A stretch of 64,000 nucleotides of DNA from Panax quinquefolius (taxonomy: Eukaryota; Streptophyta; Magnoliopsida; Apiales; Araliaceae): NCBI GenBank assembly GCA_020205615.1, contig JAINUW010000671.1, positions 1 through 64,000 of the forward strand, written 5' to 3'. Below are positions 23,584-35,680 of the stretch, piece by piece (position 1 is the stretch's first letter; each line of letters opens with the position of its first letter). The notes beneath the pieces were generated by a model. The model was not told the DNA's origin. It saw nothing but the letters and a program-made list of their open reading frames with translations, and ran no database searches. The translations under genes were made by a program, and so were the position numbers.

Positions 23584-23593
23584 CTATAAATAT
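23584..23593 (+). promoter_or_regulatory. Gy-C LTR TATA-like box
   Basis: CTATAAATAT lies 470 bases from the LTR start. It is followed about 0.8 kb later by sequence resembling a plant 5' leader and a splice-donor-like AGAG|GTAAGAA near 24414. Confidence 0.5.
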
Positions 23594-23639
23594 GTACTGT
23601 AAATGTAGAGACTGATAATGGTTATTCAATTGTGGTAAA

Positions 23640-23950
23640 TTAGGGCAATACCCTCATATCGTGTTATTAAACCCTAATTATTAAACTCGATTATGAGTTC
23701 GAGACTGTGTAGTAATTGTGTTATATGAATTATACTGTGTATTATATAATTTCTGTAATTAGGAGAAACCCTAATTATTTATTTGAAAACCATAATTGCA
23801 AATTTTAGAAACCCTAATTATTATTATTTTTGAATTATAATGATAATTAGGAAACCCTGATTGTTAATTTGGGAACCCTAATAGTATTAAGGAACCCTAA
23901 TTTAAAAACCCTAATTTCCTATTAAAAAACCCTAATTCTAAATTAGTGTG
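23640..23950 (+). repeat. cluster of ACCCTAATT motifs in Gy-C LTR
   Basis: About ten copies of (A)ACCCTAATT are scattered irregularly over 300 bases. Spacing is uneven and the unit is not the plant telomere repeat, so it is not telomeric. Confidence 0.7.
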
Positions 23951-25689
23951 TTTAATTAAAATTTTATCACACTTTAATTTTAATCTTTCAAACCTAATAA
24001 TTATTTGGGAAACTTTAAAATATAAAATCTAGTGATTAAACCCTAAATTCAAGCACATTGGACAAGAATACCCTTGAGATTAAAAAGGAAATTACAAAAA
24101 TGCCCTTTTGTCCCATTCTTGAATTATTGGTTAGAAAATATCTAGCAAGATCTGGCCAGCCACCCTAGTCTACCTATCTATGCACCTAGAAGCTACAATT
24201 CTCAGCCATCATTAGCATACAAGTTCATTGCATCAATCCAATTGCTATATCAAGAAAGAGAAAGTACCATATTTGCTCATTTGTGCAACCCACTCTTAGC
24301 CATTCTCTCTCAAGCTCAAACCCACGAAATTATAGTGTTAGTTCAGTCCCCAATCAAGCCCCACGAACACCAACATCAAATCAGAAGCATAGAATCAAGA
24401 ATTTGTTCATAAAGAGGTAAGAACCCTAGAAGAAATTTGACATTGATCTTCATGTTAGATGTTAGTTTTTTTTGTGTTAAATATGTAGTATGGAGTCTAA
24501 CAAAGTGATCTGGGTTGCTAGATGTTAGATCCATAACATCTAGAGGCTCGAATTTGTCATTTTTCAAAATCTGGAAAAAAATGATTTTTGTGTCTGACAA
24601 GCAAAAGTAAGAGGCTGTAGATCTCTCTCTGTTTATTATTTGATGTGTTTTATGTTATGGAGTTGTAGTATGCTATGAGATCTTTGATCTGAACTGGAAG
24701 CTAGCCCAGATCATCAACATGTTAAAAGTTATAGTTGGTCAAACTAGTTGACCGAGCATGACTTTACAAATCTGGAAAACCCAGATCGTGCCCAGACAGG
24801 GCCTGACAACGTTTTCAAGCGACTAGATCTGCCAGTGTGTTGTTGTTTTGATTCTGTTATTGTAACAAAGTTGTAGCTTGTTATGGGTACTATGAATACA
24901 TGCTTGTAGATCCCTTAAATCACCAATATATTGAACACAGTGGAAGGTCAAACTAGCCTGCTTGCTCACAAAATATGTTTCTGGAAATTCCAGAAAGTTC
25001 ATGAACATGTCTTCTGACATGGTTTGACCGGCTTAAATCTACTTTCTTTGTTGATGTTATATATGTTTTATTTATTAGATCTATAGTATTACATGTTATC
25101 TACAACCGGAAATCAATAGATCACATAGAGCAAACACACAACGCGAGATATAAGGATCCAAAGTAGCATACTCGATCTGTTCTTCATTTTTGGAAAACCT
25201 AGAAATGATGAACAGACTTTGACACGAATTTGTGAGCCCCAACGCGTTTTCATTAATTATTGTTAGACTTTACCATGGCTTGGAACATGTTCTATGATGG
25301 TTTGTCTAGATAGCCCGACGAGCAGAAAACTTGTAACATGAACAGATTGTCAAATTTAAGGCCACAAAGGGCGTTGACCGGCCATGACTATAATTTTCTG
25401 GGCAGACCAGAATATGATGAACACGCCTGACAGCTAGTTCAAGGCTTAATATATTTTGATTGTGATGAAGTATGACCTGGATATTTTTTGTTTCATGCAG
25501 TGTTACATTAACACTACAAGATCTGACCATTAGGTAGCCCAAAAACATTTCGAGATAAGAATTAGACTTTGGCCAAATTGACAAGGTACCTCGACCATCG
25601 ACTTGTCGTTGTTCTTGAGGCCAAGAACACTAACATAACAGATAAGATAAGTGTCATTTATAGCTATATAGCGACGGTTATAATTATTT

Positions 25690-26600
25690 TTGTTTTATAA
25701 ATTTCGAAAAATAAATTAAAAATAGAAATAAATTCCTAAAAATTATAAAATCAGTTTTAAAAATTATTTTAAGTTATAAAAATTAACTTTTAATAAATTG
25801 ACATATTTTTCTTAAATATTAATATTTATTTGGATATTATTGGTATTTAAATTATTTAATAAATGCATTAAATAAATTAATTGAAAATGATTTTATTGTA
25901 TTAAAAATTATTTTAAATGATAATAAAGTATTTAATAATATTTTAAGTTATAAAACATAACTTTTAATATTTTAAGATAAGTTTCATTAATTATTAAATA
26001 TTAATGATATTAGATTTATTTAGTAGTTATATTAATAAATTAATTAAAATGATTTTAATATTATAAAATCATTTTAAATAATAATAAATAGTTTAAAAAT
26101 ATTTTAAGTTATAAAATATAACTTTTGATATTTAAAGGTAAATTTCATTAATAATTTAATATTTATGATATTAAGTTTATTTAATAATTATATTAAATAA
26201 ATAGTTTTAAAATGGTTTTATTGAATTAAAAATCATTTAAAAAGGATATAAATGAATTAAAAATATTTTAAGTTAGCACTAATGACTTTTAATATTTTGA
26301 TAAATAAAAGATTAATATTCTAATATTAATGGTAATTATTTAAAATGATTTTAAATGTTTTAAAAATCATTTAAAGATAATATTAATACTTTAAAAATAT
26401 TTTGAGTTATTATAAATAACGTTAATATTTTGGCAATGGTTTTATTAATAGTTTAATATTAATTAAATATTAATGATAATAGAATTAATTAATATTTAAA
26501 TCATTTAATAATGATTTTAGTGTTTGAAAATTCATGATAAAGTATAATAATTATTTAAAAATTATTATAAGGCTATGAAAAATAATATGACTGATATTTA
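25690..26600 (+). repeat. AT-rich quasi-tandem block in Gy-C LTR
   Basis: Loosely repeated units (roughly 120-170 bp) carry TTTTAAGTTATAAAATATAA, then TTAATATTTTA and ATGATTTTAAT. They continue through the block, and the homologous block is at 45790-46780. No coding potential. Confidence 0.75.
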
Positions 26601-27789
26601 AAATATCTACACGACTATTGAACTGCATGATAGAGTCTTAGACTCGATATTTACCCGATAAAGTTGTCGGTATACCGAAATATTTCAGAAATTGATCTAG
26701 ACTTAGATAATTTGACTAAATACGTGTTTGTTTATGATATAACGGTATTAAACATATATATATGACAATGTGATTAGGTTATGTCTTTGTCGCAATTAAG
26801 CGATCTTATGTGATATGATATATTATTCTAATCGAACGAATGATCTTATTACTGATAGGTCGTTGTATAAAAGATTAATCTAAGTTGCGTTATTGTAATC
26901 AGCAGTTCAGGCAAGTATCTAAACCTTATGCACTACTTTTATTTCATGCAAACAGGTATATCATGTTATGCAAGTTTCCTAAACTTACTCCAATTATTAT
27001 TGAGCAAGTATCTGATCTATTATTTACATTGTGAAAGTATTCTACCTTTGCATTTCCTTTATGCAACATACATGAGTAAGAAAGTTTCAGAATCATATTA
27101 TTGTGCCAGATTATTAACTCTATTATTATTGATTATGTATCCAATCTTTGTATTCATACAAGTTCTTAAATTATCCAATCATTGTATTATTGTATAATTC
27201 AGATATTTATTCTGTTCGTTAATTTGTATATAGGGTTAGACAAGTGTCCCCACTTTGATAACCATTATATTTAATCATATGTTGATACATACTTATTGAT
27301 TTCAAGTATGTATATATTGACTTTAAAGCCGTCTAAGCTATTTGATTCAGCTAGACATAAAAATATTATTGAACAAGATAGAACGTTATTGTATCCAACC
27401 AGATTGTTTTGGTTTGGATTCGACTAAGTATGAACATCCCGAATATGGGAAAACTTTTGTGCACCTAAGGTGGATAGAGTGAACGATAATATCGTTCTTG
27501 CATGTAGTATTGATCAATCTGAGGGAACATTGGATGATCACCCTCGTGTCCGTAAGTTATGACGGTTTTGCGGATGAAGTTCTCGCTAAACCCTAGCAAA
27601 AATGAAAACAATGTTCATAGTCGTTGGTGATCTCAGTTATATCATGCACGTAGTTTTAAAGATTACATATGGAAGTGATATGTTGTTATTATTGGTTCAA
27701 TTTTACTTCACATATTTGTTGATTCGTTGTAGAAGTGTCTTTCAAAGAAAACATTTAATTCTTTCAGCTAATATATATTGTTGTTATTA

Positions 27790-27901
27790 CTTACTGGGCA
27801 ATCCAATGCTCATTCTTGCTTTAAATTTAAATGTTTTCAGTTAAGTATGATCAGCCAGAAGGTTCAGGTAAGAACAAGGGGAAAAGAAAGCTATTCGAAT
27901 G
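27790..27901 (+). other. acceptor-like site and short coding-like tail in Gy-C LTR
   Basis: ATGTTTTCAG (splice-acceptor-like, ending at 27840) is followed by a frame reading Y-D-Q-P-E-G-S-G-K-N-K-G-K-R-K and a stop. The other Gy-C copy (about 47920-47990) keeps D-Q-P-E-G-S, N-K-G-K and the stop despite base changes. Whether this is translated is unknown. Confidence 0.4.
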
Positions 27902-29684
27902 AGATTTATATTATGTTGTGTAATAGTTATAGTTTATTAAGACAATGATATTTATTATCTATCATGTAATGTATTGTAGTAAAGTTTACGTACTTAGGAT
28001 TAGACTTTGATATATGTAAATTAAGTTTGAATTTTATATTATTGTTATTATTATTAGTATTATTCAGCTTATAGAAATGGTATCGTGAATCACCGAGTTC
28101 GGGTTTCAAGTACCCGGATTTGGGGGCGTCACAAGTATTTTGAGTACAAGTCCGTCCCAAAGATAGTTTTGTTTGGATACACTTCAAGGCAATTTGGAAT
28201 TCAACGGACATCAACTAAGGATTAGTTGAATAAAAGATAATAACACTATGTTGTTGAATAATCCTGACTGAATAAATATTTCGTTCTGAGTTCATGCTTT
28301 AGGAATAATTCTAATAGCATAACAATTGAATAATCTATCATACCTTGCTTTGAACAATATTAAGCTAAGGTTATATCTTAAAATTTATTATCAAGCATGC
28401 ACAACAAATAATAACTTGAACAATAAACCGATTCAACAGAATAACGATACTTGCATGCTAATATAACAAGTTTAGAGTTTGGAAAAACTTGCATAATCAT
28501 AATAACTATCTCAACGAAAGTGTGGAGATGGGAAGCTTGTATCATCATGAATAACTGGATACAATTAAGTTGCTAAATGGAAATACTTTACTCAATAAAG
28601 TATAGCATATGAAATTTGAATAACGAAGCTTTAGGATTAGAAAACTTGTATAAACACAACTAACTCAACGAGAGTATGGAGTTAGAGAACTTGCTTAATA
28701 TAAAAAGATAGGTTTAGAAACTTGCCTTGTGCGTAGATTAAACCGTTATAATCCAAATCACAATTATCCTATATACATATGTTAACATGCCATAATCAGT
28801 TAGTAACAACATACTATATCTCTACATCACGTATGCTTTGATTATAAATTGCATTATCAAATTCTATCCATTAAAACTAATAACAATATTTGTTAGTTAT
28901 TAATTCTATGTTCACTCATAGTATTAATATACTATAATACTAGAAATACATACTCAGTATTTATCATATAACATTTCATTAAAATATCAAACTTTTGTGC
29001 AAGACAAAAAGTCGTTTCTAAGCATTCTGCTAAGTGGCGCAGACGCACCACGATTTGAATCGTATGCATGTGCACTTGTTGACACGGCGCTTCCCACATG
29101 AGACCTATATAGGGAATCTATTTTTTGACCTTGAAGTCTAGCTAGCTCTAGCCGACCGACTTCTTGGCCATGTATGAAGTCTGGGGTCAAGGCCGATTTT
29201 GACGCTTAAGTAGCGAAACTGATGTATTTGGGCGTGAATTTTGGCGTTAGGCGCCAAACTCACAGAACCAAAACGAAGAAAAGAGCCAAAGCTACTATCT
29301 TAATTTTTAACACAATTAACACCAATTAACATGTATAATTTCACGTAATTCACACATCAACATTATGAAGCATATACATACACATTTTACACAACCAACA
29401 ATATCAGAAACTTAAATCCTTGAAAACACTGTTTTTCTTTGAAACCAAAATTTTAAAACTCCATTGTTGATATCTAAAGTACAGTGAACGTACTTTCCAC
29501 TATTATCAACCAAATTTGATTCCTTTGAAATACAAGTATACCAACATATAACAAATTAACATGTATAGTTCAATTCTTCAGTTAGCATACATAAATTTTG
29601 ATATTTCTACAAAACATATATTCAGTATATATATACTTCTTTGAACAAAACCGGTTTCTTCCTTTAGCCTATAATTAGCATACA

Positions 29685-29686
<2 letters not shown>

Positions 29687-29729
<43 letters not shown>
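29687..29729. repeat. (TA)n microsatellite
   Basis: An uninterrupted AT/TA run of about 43 bases in the right part of the B1 LTR. Confidence 0.95.
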
Positions 29730-29732
<3 letters not shown>

Positions 29733-30547
29733 GTATAGATAGATACATTGCAAGTGATAACAATTGCAACTATACGTATACATGCTTCTCTAACCAATTA
29801 TACAAACATAGTTTTACAGAGAGTTTTGTAAAAATCTTATACACAGTAAAGTTGAAGAATACGGACTATCAAATTCACAGTAAGTATATAGCATGAAACA
29901 TATATGATTACATACACATAAATTAAGGTTATAAGCACCTACCTTTTTGTTGATTTTAAAAAACTTTGTTGTTCACTGATAATGATAATCTCAGAGCTTT
30001 CCTCTCTCTGTCTCTCTCTCAACTATCTCAGACAAACTTTAAATTTTGATTAGGCTTAAGCCAAAATAGCATATACGTAATATTAACTAAAAACCAACGC
30101 TTACTTTTAAAACTAAAACGTATAAAACTGACGCTCAACTAATGATCGTATTAATTTAGCAGTTACCCAAAATAATATATATTATATATATTTTATTTAT
30201 TTAATTAATAATTTAAATTCAAAAGAAATCTAAAAGCCATAAGGCTTTGTTTGGCAAACAATTAAAAATTTAAATGATTAATATACTTATACCTTGTTTA
30301 ATTTATTTTAATAACTCTTTATCACATAGTTATTTGTCACACTTTATGAAATAACAATTTATTAAATAAATCACTTAATCACATAACTCAATCCACATAA
30401 CACATTAATTATTTAACAAATAAATAATTAACTAAAACAACTCAATCAAATTGAACAATTACTTATTCAATAATAAACACATCCAATAAATATTTATATA
30501 AATCAATAAATATTTATAACTTACATTTAAAAATATGGAATGTTACA

Positions 30548-31100
30548 GCCAACGTCATTGCCGCATGTTGAGATCTTAGAAGCTCTTCTCACATTCCCCG
30601 CTCCATTAGAATTTTGTATCTTTTCGAGTCAGCTGAATTAATAGAGTATCGATTCGAGAAAATCCTTCCACGACTCTCCGATAGTAACCAGCTAAGCCTA
30701 GAAAGCTACTTATTTCGATTACTGACTTAGGTTGCTCTCAACTGTGACTCACACCCCAATCTTGGATAACACATCACAATGACACCTATCAGTTTACCAC
30801 CGCACGAATATGACGTCACCTACAGAGAGTCTGGTTTCAGTGCATTCCACAAAGGAAGTCACCAGATAGAGGCTAAGGTATCAACTCCTGTAGTTAGGTT
30901 TTTAACTCCTGAAGTTCAATAGGAGCCATTCGATATGAGGTTTTAGAAATGAGTTTTGTATTGGGTTCAAAGTCGATACAAAATTCAATATCACACTCTG
31001 GGGTAGGCCAGGAAGTTCTTCAGGAAATATGTCAGGAAATTTACTAACAACAGAAATATCATTCAAATCTGACGTATTTTTGTTCAAGTCCATGACATGG
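30548..31100 (-). pseudogene. A3 pol remnants
   Basis: Bases 30548-30740 match the RT/RNase H boundary (E-C-E-K-S-F region), with an internal deletion joining it to N-M-R-Q, as at A1 7440-7510 and 7795-7820. Bases 30740-30900 are not pol and resemble nothing certain here. Bases 30902-31093 are the RT entry region (V-V-S-K-F-P-D-I-F-P-E-E-L-P-G-L-P). The RT catalytic core is absent. Confidence 0.75.
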
Positions 31101-31483
31101 GCTAAGAAAACTTAACATCCATTTTTTAATAAACGAATGACTTTATGACTTGATATGAAAGTTGGTTGCTTAAATTCGAATAACAGGTTGCTTAGGAATA
31201 TGAAAACTAACAACCTTACGAAAACAATCAATTTTAGCATGATGAGTGGTTAACCAATCAATCCCTAAGATCACATATAAGATCAACAGGTAGGGTGAGG
31301 GTACCAATTTGAATCAAGCAAAATTTATAAATAGCGGATGTAACGAAAGTTTCTCCTAACGGAGTTTCAACAACTAAGTCAAAGTCTAATTTCTTAGTAG
31401 TCAAGTTCACAAGTAGGAGAGATAAAAGAATGGGTAGAACCAATATCTAATAAGGTATAAACTTCACAAGAATTTATGATTAA
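31101..31483 (-). pseudogene. A3 protease region
   Basis: The frame reads K-K-L-D-F-D-L-V-V-E-T-P-L-G-E-T-F-V-T-S, homologous to A1 6186-6250. The catalytic strand just upstream (near 31440) is frameshifted, and no clean D-T-G-S can be read. Confidence 0.75.
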
Positions 31484-32738
31484 CTAACCCGTGTTAACTT
31501 TGTTTGGGTTACTCACTTTTTGATAAGTCACAAAAAACGTTCTTTCAAGAACCAATGACTTTGACTTGTCCAGGACAGCCTTTAGAGTCACCATCCCCGC
31601 TGGACTTGGTTTCGCTACAGGACAATCTCGAGCTATATGACCGTCTTTTCTATAACTAAAACATACCTTAGAAGTTTGTGAACATTTTGGACTTATGTGT
31701 CCCTCTTCTCCGCATCTATAGCATCTAACTGGCGGTCTTTCTCCTCCCCTAGAATTCGATTCTTTGGTGTTGGTCTTTGACGCTCTTCCGTCATTGTTGA
31801 ATCTTCTCTTTTTGAAATTTCCACTTGACTCACCTTTCCTATTATCTTGGCCATGATTACCACCGAAGTGCTTAATATTTCTGGTATGAAAATTTCCTCC
31901 ACGATGGTTATCATTGTTCCGATGACCGTTGTCACCGGTACGATTATCATCGAGTTGTTGGTCATAATTCTTCAGTTGAGCCGACTCATTACCGCGCTCC
32001 AATAACTGAGCCCTATTCACAACATCTGAATATAAACAAAGTTTATGAGAAATGAGGTATTGACGTATTTTGGGTTTCAAACCTCGCAGAAACATTCGTG
32101 TCATTCTCTCTTCATTATCAACCAAATGGGATGCAAATTGGGACAACTCGGCAAACTTAGCTTTGTACTGCGACACGTTCATATTGTTTTGCTCCAGCTT
32201 GATGAACTCTACCTCCTTCATGTGACGAATACTTTCGGGAAAGTACTTGTCGTTGAACAATTCTTGGAACTTCTCCCAAGACATCTTTAGTGCGATAGGC
32301 TGAGTACGCTTTACGGATTCCCACCAATAATCTGCCTCTCCTCGCAACATGAAGGTGGCGAAGGAACCTTTGCTCCTCTGAGCATCCCAAGACATCAAAT
32401 ATCTTAGTGATCTGCTTTACCCACGTCTCTGCCGTAAGTGGTTCTGGCTTTCCAAAAAACTCTAGCGGTCCTAACTCCTTGAACTGCTTAATGGTGACCA
32501 TCCGTGAGTTGCCAGTGTTTCCACCTGCATTTTGAACAGTAGTCTTTCTCGTTTGGTTTTGCATGAATTCTAGAAAGTTCCTAAATATACCATCGTTCGT
32601 CATTTGGTTAGTGTTATTGTTTACAGGAGGGTTATTGCCTTCCTTATCCTGGGTATTGATCAGTGGTGACTCAACGGTCTCATGTGCTCCATTGCTTATC
32701 TCAACATCTTTAGATGTCATTTTACTGTCACAAAACAA
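31484..32738 (-). pseudogene. A3 gag (two overlapping frames)
   Basis: Gag begins at 32738. The first frame (to 32157) carries F-K-E-L-G-P-L-E-F-F-G and I-F-D-V-L-G-C-S-E-E. A frameshift near 32345-32398 leads to the second frame (304 codons) with the capsid G-E-A-D-Y-W-W and Y-F-P-E-S-I-R-H-M-K, an R/N/G-rich linker and two knuckles. The first, C-Y-R-C-G-E-E-G-H-I-S-P-K-C, is intact. The second, C-F-S-Y-R-K-D-G-H-I-A-R-D-C, has Tyr for the second Cys (31652-31654). It is the best gag of the Gy-A family here. Confidence 0.85.
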
Positions 32739-32890
32739 TGGTTAATTGACATGCCACATATTAACCCTATATTCTGACCGACCAATTAAATAACAAATAA
32801 GCTTAGGTAGGACACACTAGCGAAGGATTTACTCTTCTCTCCCCTCCTAGTTCTATTCTCCGATCTACGCCGGAGACCATATCCCTAAGC

Positions 32891-32902
32891 TCTGATACCA
32901 AT
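32891..32902 (-). other. A3 primer binding site (tRNA-iMet)
   Basis: The minus strand reads TGGTATCAGAGC, an exact match to the complement of the tRNA-iMet 3' end over 12 bases. It is two bases from the LTR end. Confidence 0.9.
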
Positions 32903-33477
32903 TGTGACGCCCCCAAAATAGGTCCAATCCACCCAACCTATTCAGAGTCGCCTAAATATATGGTACAGAAACAACTACAACTTCATTAATACAATTGTCG
33001 TGCAAAATACGACAACACATAAACTTTGAGTTTGAATACAAAAATTGTCTAATAGAGAGTATACAAACTCAAAAGGAGTCCTCATTAAAATTATTGATAC
33101 ACTATTTTACAAAATAGTGAGGATTACTAAAACAACTGTCTTGAACCATTACTCCACTTTTTAACTAGTTTCCGCTATATTCTCGTCTCTCCGAGAAGAA
33201 AAATGGAACAAAAAGGAAAAGGGTGAGCTCAACTAGCCCAGTAAAGAATATTATGACTAAGATAATGTACAACAAATTATCCTTAGTCTTCAACAGGGAA
33301 AAATCTGATAGAATACAATAGACAACAAGTTTTAGATCAACAACTACAGCGGAAACAACAATTCATTAGAAGAGTTAAGTAGAGAATAAAATCTACTATC
33401 ATCTATGAATTTAAAAGTCCATCTTCGATATTTTGTCCCTGTAACATCAATCAATATACATCTTGAATCAAATAATC

Positions 33478-33610
33478 ATCTTTGCACTACAGGCCAAAGA
33501 TATTCATCAGTCGGTCATGCTCATCTCAACACCTGTTCATCTTTGCACTACGGGTCAAAGATATTCATCAAGAAATCATTCATCTTTGCACTACAGGCCA
33601 AAGATATTCA
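33478..33610 (-). repeat. three copies of the ATCTTTG/CAAAGAT hairpin repeat
   Basis: Units at about 33478, 33538 and 33583 keep the seven-base inverted arms seen in the seven-unit array at 10964-11226, with wider spacing. Confidence 0.85.
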
Positions 33611-33842
33611 GTTATATCATCATTTAAGACTGAGGATGATGAAAAATATTGTAAAGAAAACGAATCCAGTGAAACAAAAGAACAAATATTAAGGTTCGTA
33701 CTTCGGTTTATCCATGTTCAAAAATACTCCATAATAAACTATTGTGGAGAAGAATTCAAAAATAAAGATCAAAACATAGATCCAATCAAAGATAGAAACC
33801 ATAACAGATAACCTTGGACACAGCAAAGAAAATTTAATTTTT

Positions 33843-34058
33843 CTGTGAATAGTGTCGTATTCGTGAATAGTGTCGTATACGTGAATAGTGTCGTATACGT
33901 GAATAGTAACTCCGACACTAAAAGGTAGAAATTCCACAAGAAAAATCATCATGCTTCATGAATAGTACTCATGAATAGTAACTCGTGAATAGTAACTCAT
34001 GAATAGTAACTCGTTAATAGTAACTTATGAATAGTAACTCATGAATAGTAACCCCGAC
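33843..34058 (-). repeat. 18-bp and 14-bp minisatellites
   Basis: Three to four copies of GTGAATAGTGTCGTATAC are followed, after a 40-bp gap, by about seven copies of the 14-bp GAATAGTAACTCRT unit. The shared core is GTGAATAGT. Confidence 0.88.
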
Positions 34059-34375
34059 ATCAAAAAATAAGAATTTCACAAGAAAAATCTTACCAATATT
34101 TCGGCATAATGATATTAAAAGAAATAATATCATTTATAAAAAAATAACTTCCCTTACCTCAAAAAGACAGTACTTCTGACTGGAATACTTGATATAGTGC
34201 TAAAGGGAACTTGCACTGTATAGAAACACTCAAAGTATCAAAATACTCACAAGAATACGCTCGATAATATAGAGAGAGAAAAAAAAACTTCAGTTGCTGG
34301 TGTGATTTTCAATTCTAACCTAAGCACCCTATTTATAAGAAAATGCTTAGAACACCAAAGTAGAAAATTTGATAA

Positions 34376-34378
<3 letters not shown>

Positions 34379-34412
<34 letters not shown>
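34379..34412. repeat. (TA)n microsatellite
   Basis: A clean TA run within the A3 LTR, absent at the matching point of the other Gy-A LTRs. Confidence 0.95.
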
Positions 34413-34420
<8 letters not shown>

Positions 34421-35680
34421 GCCCACCTTAGACAAAACAAAAAAAATGTTTTTCATAATAAACATAATTAAAACTTCCAAAAATCAATTATTTCGGAATT
34501 TCGGAACTTCAATAATTCATAATAAATAGCCCTTTTATCAGAAAAATTTGAACCTCATGTCCTTTCCATAGGAAATTCCATTCTCTACAACTTTACAGAA
34601 GAAAATTTTTCCAAATTCCAAACAGAAATTGATCGAAATTCACAAACGGACGATTTTACAGGCTATAATCAAATTTCAGTCAAGAAATGGGGTCCGCCGA
34701 CACACAAAACATGTGTTAATCATTTTTTGTAACAAAAATACTCTTCCTCCTCATTTATTCATATATCACACATTCATTATAAAAAATATCACCAGTATTA
34801 TATTATTAAAATATAATAATATATTTAAATGAATTATTTTATCAGAAAAGAAAAAATAATAATTTTCAACAATTGTCACATTAAAATTTTCTCCATCTAT
34901 ATCCACATAAAATGAATATTTTCCTTATCATATAAATCAATAATTAATTATTTACAAATAATATTACGAGAATCACAATCTGCAACTGGAATAGTTCCTT
35001 AGGAAAAGGGGGCTTTCCAATAAGAATTTCTCCTTCATTGGGCGAATTAATTAGGTGACCAAACCTCCGCTTAGATGAGAACTTTCTAGACATTGCCAAT
35101 AATGTTATCTAATAATATTATTAGGATAATATGAATTATTGTCTCGATAATGAAAAATATTGTGTAGTGACAATTATTGAAATAACAGTAATATAAAATA
35201 TTAACGTAGCAATTATTGAATCAATAAAATAAAATATTAAAAAGTAATTACTGTAACAATTATTGAGTAGTGCCTTCTTACGTAAGAATTAATAATTGGT
35301 GCAATACTGGTATGCATCGCGGCAACAACGCCATTATTCGTGTTTTAAACCATCGAGTATTCCAACAAGATTAGCAGAATAACAACTACGTCGTTATTAA
35401 TAAACAACTTATACTTGTCATTTTCTTCATCCAATCGGTTTTCGTTATGGGGCCCACAAAAGACTGCGCCGTCGTACGAATTTTCCCTGACATGAAGAAT
35501 ATTCCACGACCAAACGAATATTCCACGACAATAATGAATATTTTATAACCACTTGCTTATTTAAAATATTTGTGCATTTTACTCATAACTAACCACATTT
35601 AATCAAATCAACCCTTACTATTTCAAAATAATAATTAGAGAAAATTAAATATTTATTTATAAAAAGTTGGGGTCTTATAC

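Larger units (their letters stand above)
23114..28133 (+). mobile_element. solo Gy-C LTR, 5.0 kb
   Basis: The unit starts TGTAATAACCCG and ends GGGGGCGTCACA. It is flanked by AGTTT (23109-23113) and AGTAT (28134-28138), a target duplication with one mismatch. Its last 3 kb matches 45384-48219, which is followed by a primer binding site, proving that it is an LTR. At 5020 bp it is very long for a gypsy LTR. It has a TATA box near its start, a cluster of ACCCTAATT motifs, an AT-rich quasi-repeat and a short coding-like tail. Confidence 0.85.
18148..30547 (-). mobile_element. Gy-B element B1: Tekay-like Ty3/gypsy, 3' half lost
   Basis: Read on the minus strand: 5' LTR (22376-30547, split by a Gy-C solo LTR), primer site, an extra open frame, gag with zinc knuckles, protease, RT and RNase H, then truncation at the start of integrase (18148). 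The RT is Tekay/Del-like. The LTR end at 30547 abuts A3 pol (30548), so B1 probably inserted into A3. The lost 3' half prevents a target duplication test. Confidence 0.8.
22376..30547 (-). repeat. B1 5' LTR, split by solo Gy-C LTR
   Basis: The plus strand starts TGTAACACCCCC and ends ATGTTACA. The parts 22376-23113 and 28139-30547 join into about 3.15 kb, comparable with the 3.64 kb B2 LTR. The junction sequence (GTTGTTC...CAG... then GTTTGGATA) lines up with B2 at about 42425-42470. The right part includes a (TA)n run. No gene is visible in it. Confidence 0.8.
15330..35680 (-). mobile_element. Gy-A element A3, host of nested insertions
   Basis: The inferred parts are a 3' LTR fragment (15330-16581), polypurine tract and pol tail (16582-16869), then pol, protease and gag (30548-32738), primer site (32891-32902) and 5' LTR (32905-35680), all minus. 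The two LTR parts are strikingly alike. Most of integrase and RT is missing. Between the pol pieces lie an LTR fragment (16870-18147) and B1 with its own insertion. That all parts belong to one element is inference from order, strand and LTR similarity. Confidence 0.65.
32905..35680 (-). repeat. A3 5' LTR (2776 bp)
   Basis: The plus strand starts TGTGACGCCCCC and ends GGGGTCTTATA, where other copies have TTACA. It contains the GCTCACCCTTT motif (minus, near 33221), three hairpin repeat units (33478-33610), minisatellites (33843-34058), a TATA-like box (34329-34339) and a (TA)n run (34379-34412). The sequence after 35680 is B2 pol. Confidence 0.88.

Noticed and set aside
23640..23950. ACCCTAATT cluster as interstitial telomeric repeats
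   Set aside because: The unit is not the exact plant heptamer, spacing is irregular, and the block belongs to a retrotransposon LTR.
26928..27197. 89-codon frame in Gy-C LTR as a gene
   Set aside because: It lies in AT-rich LTR sequence, and the sister LTR does not keep the frame.
30740..30900. 160-base segment inside A3 pol as a separate insertion
   Set aside because: It does not fit pol, and part resembles sequence near 10010-10070, but no ends or target duplication are visible, so origin is left open.
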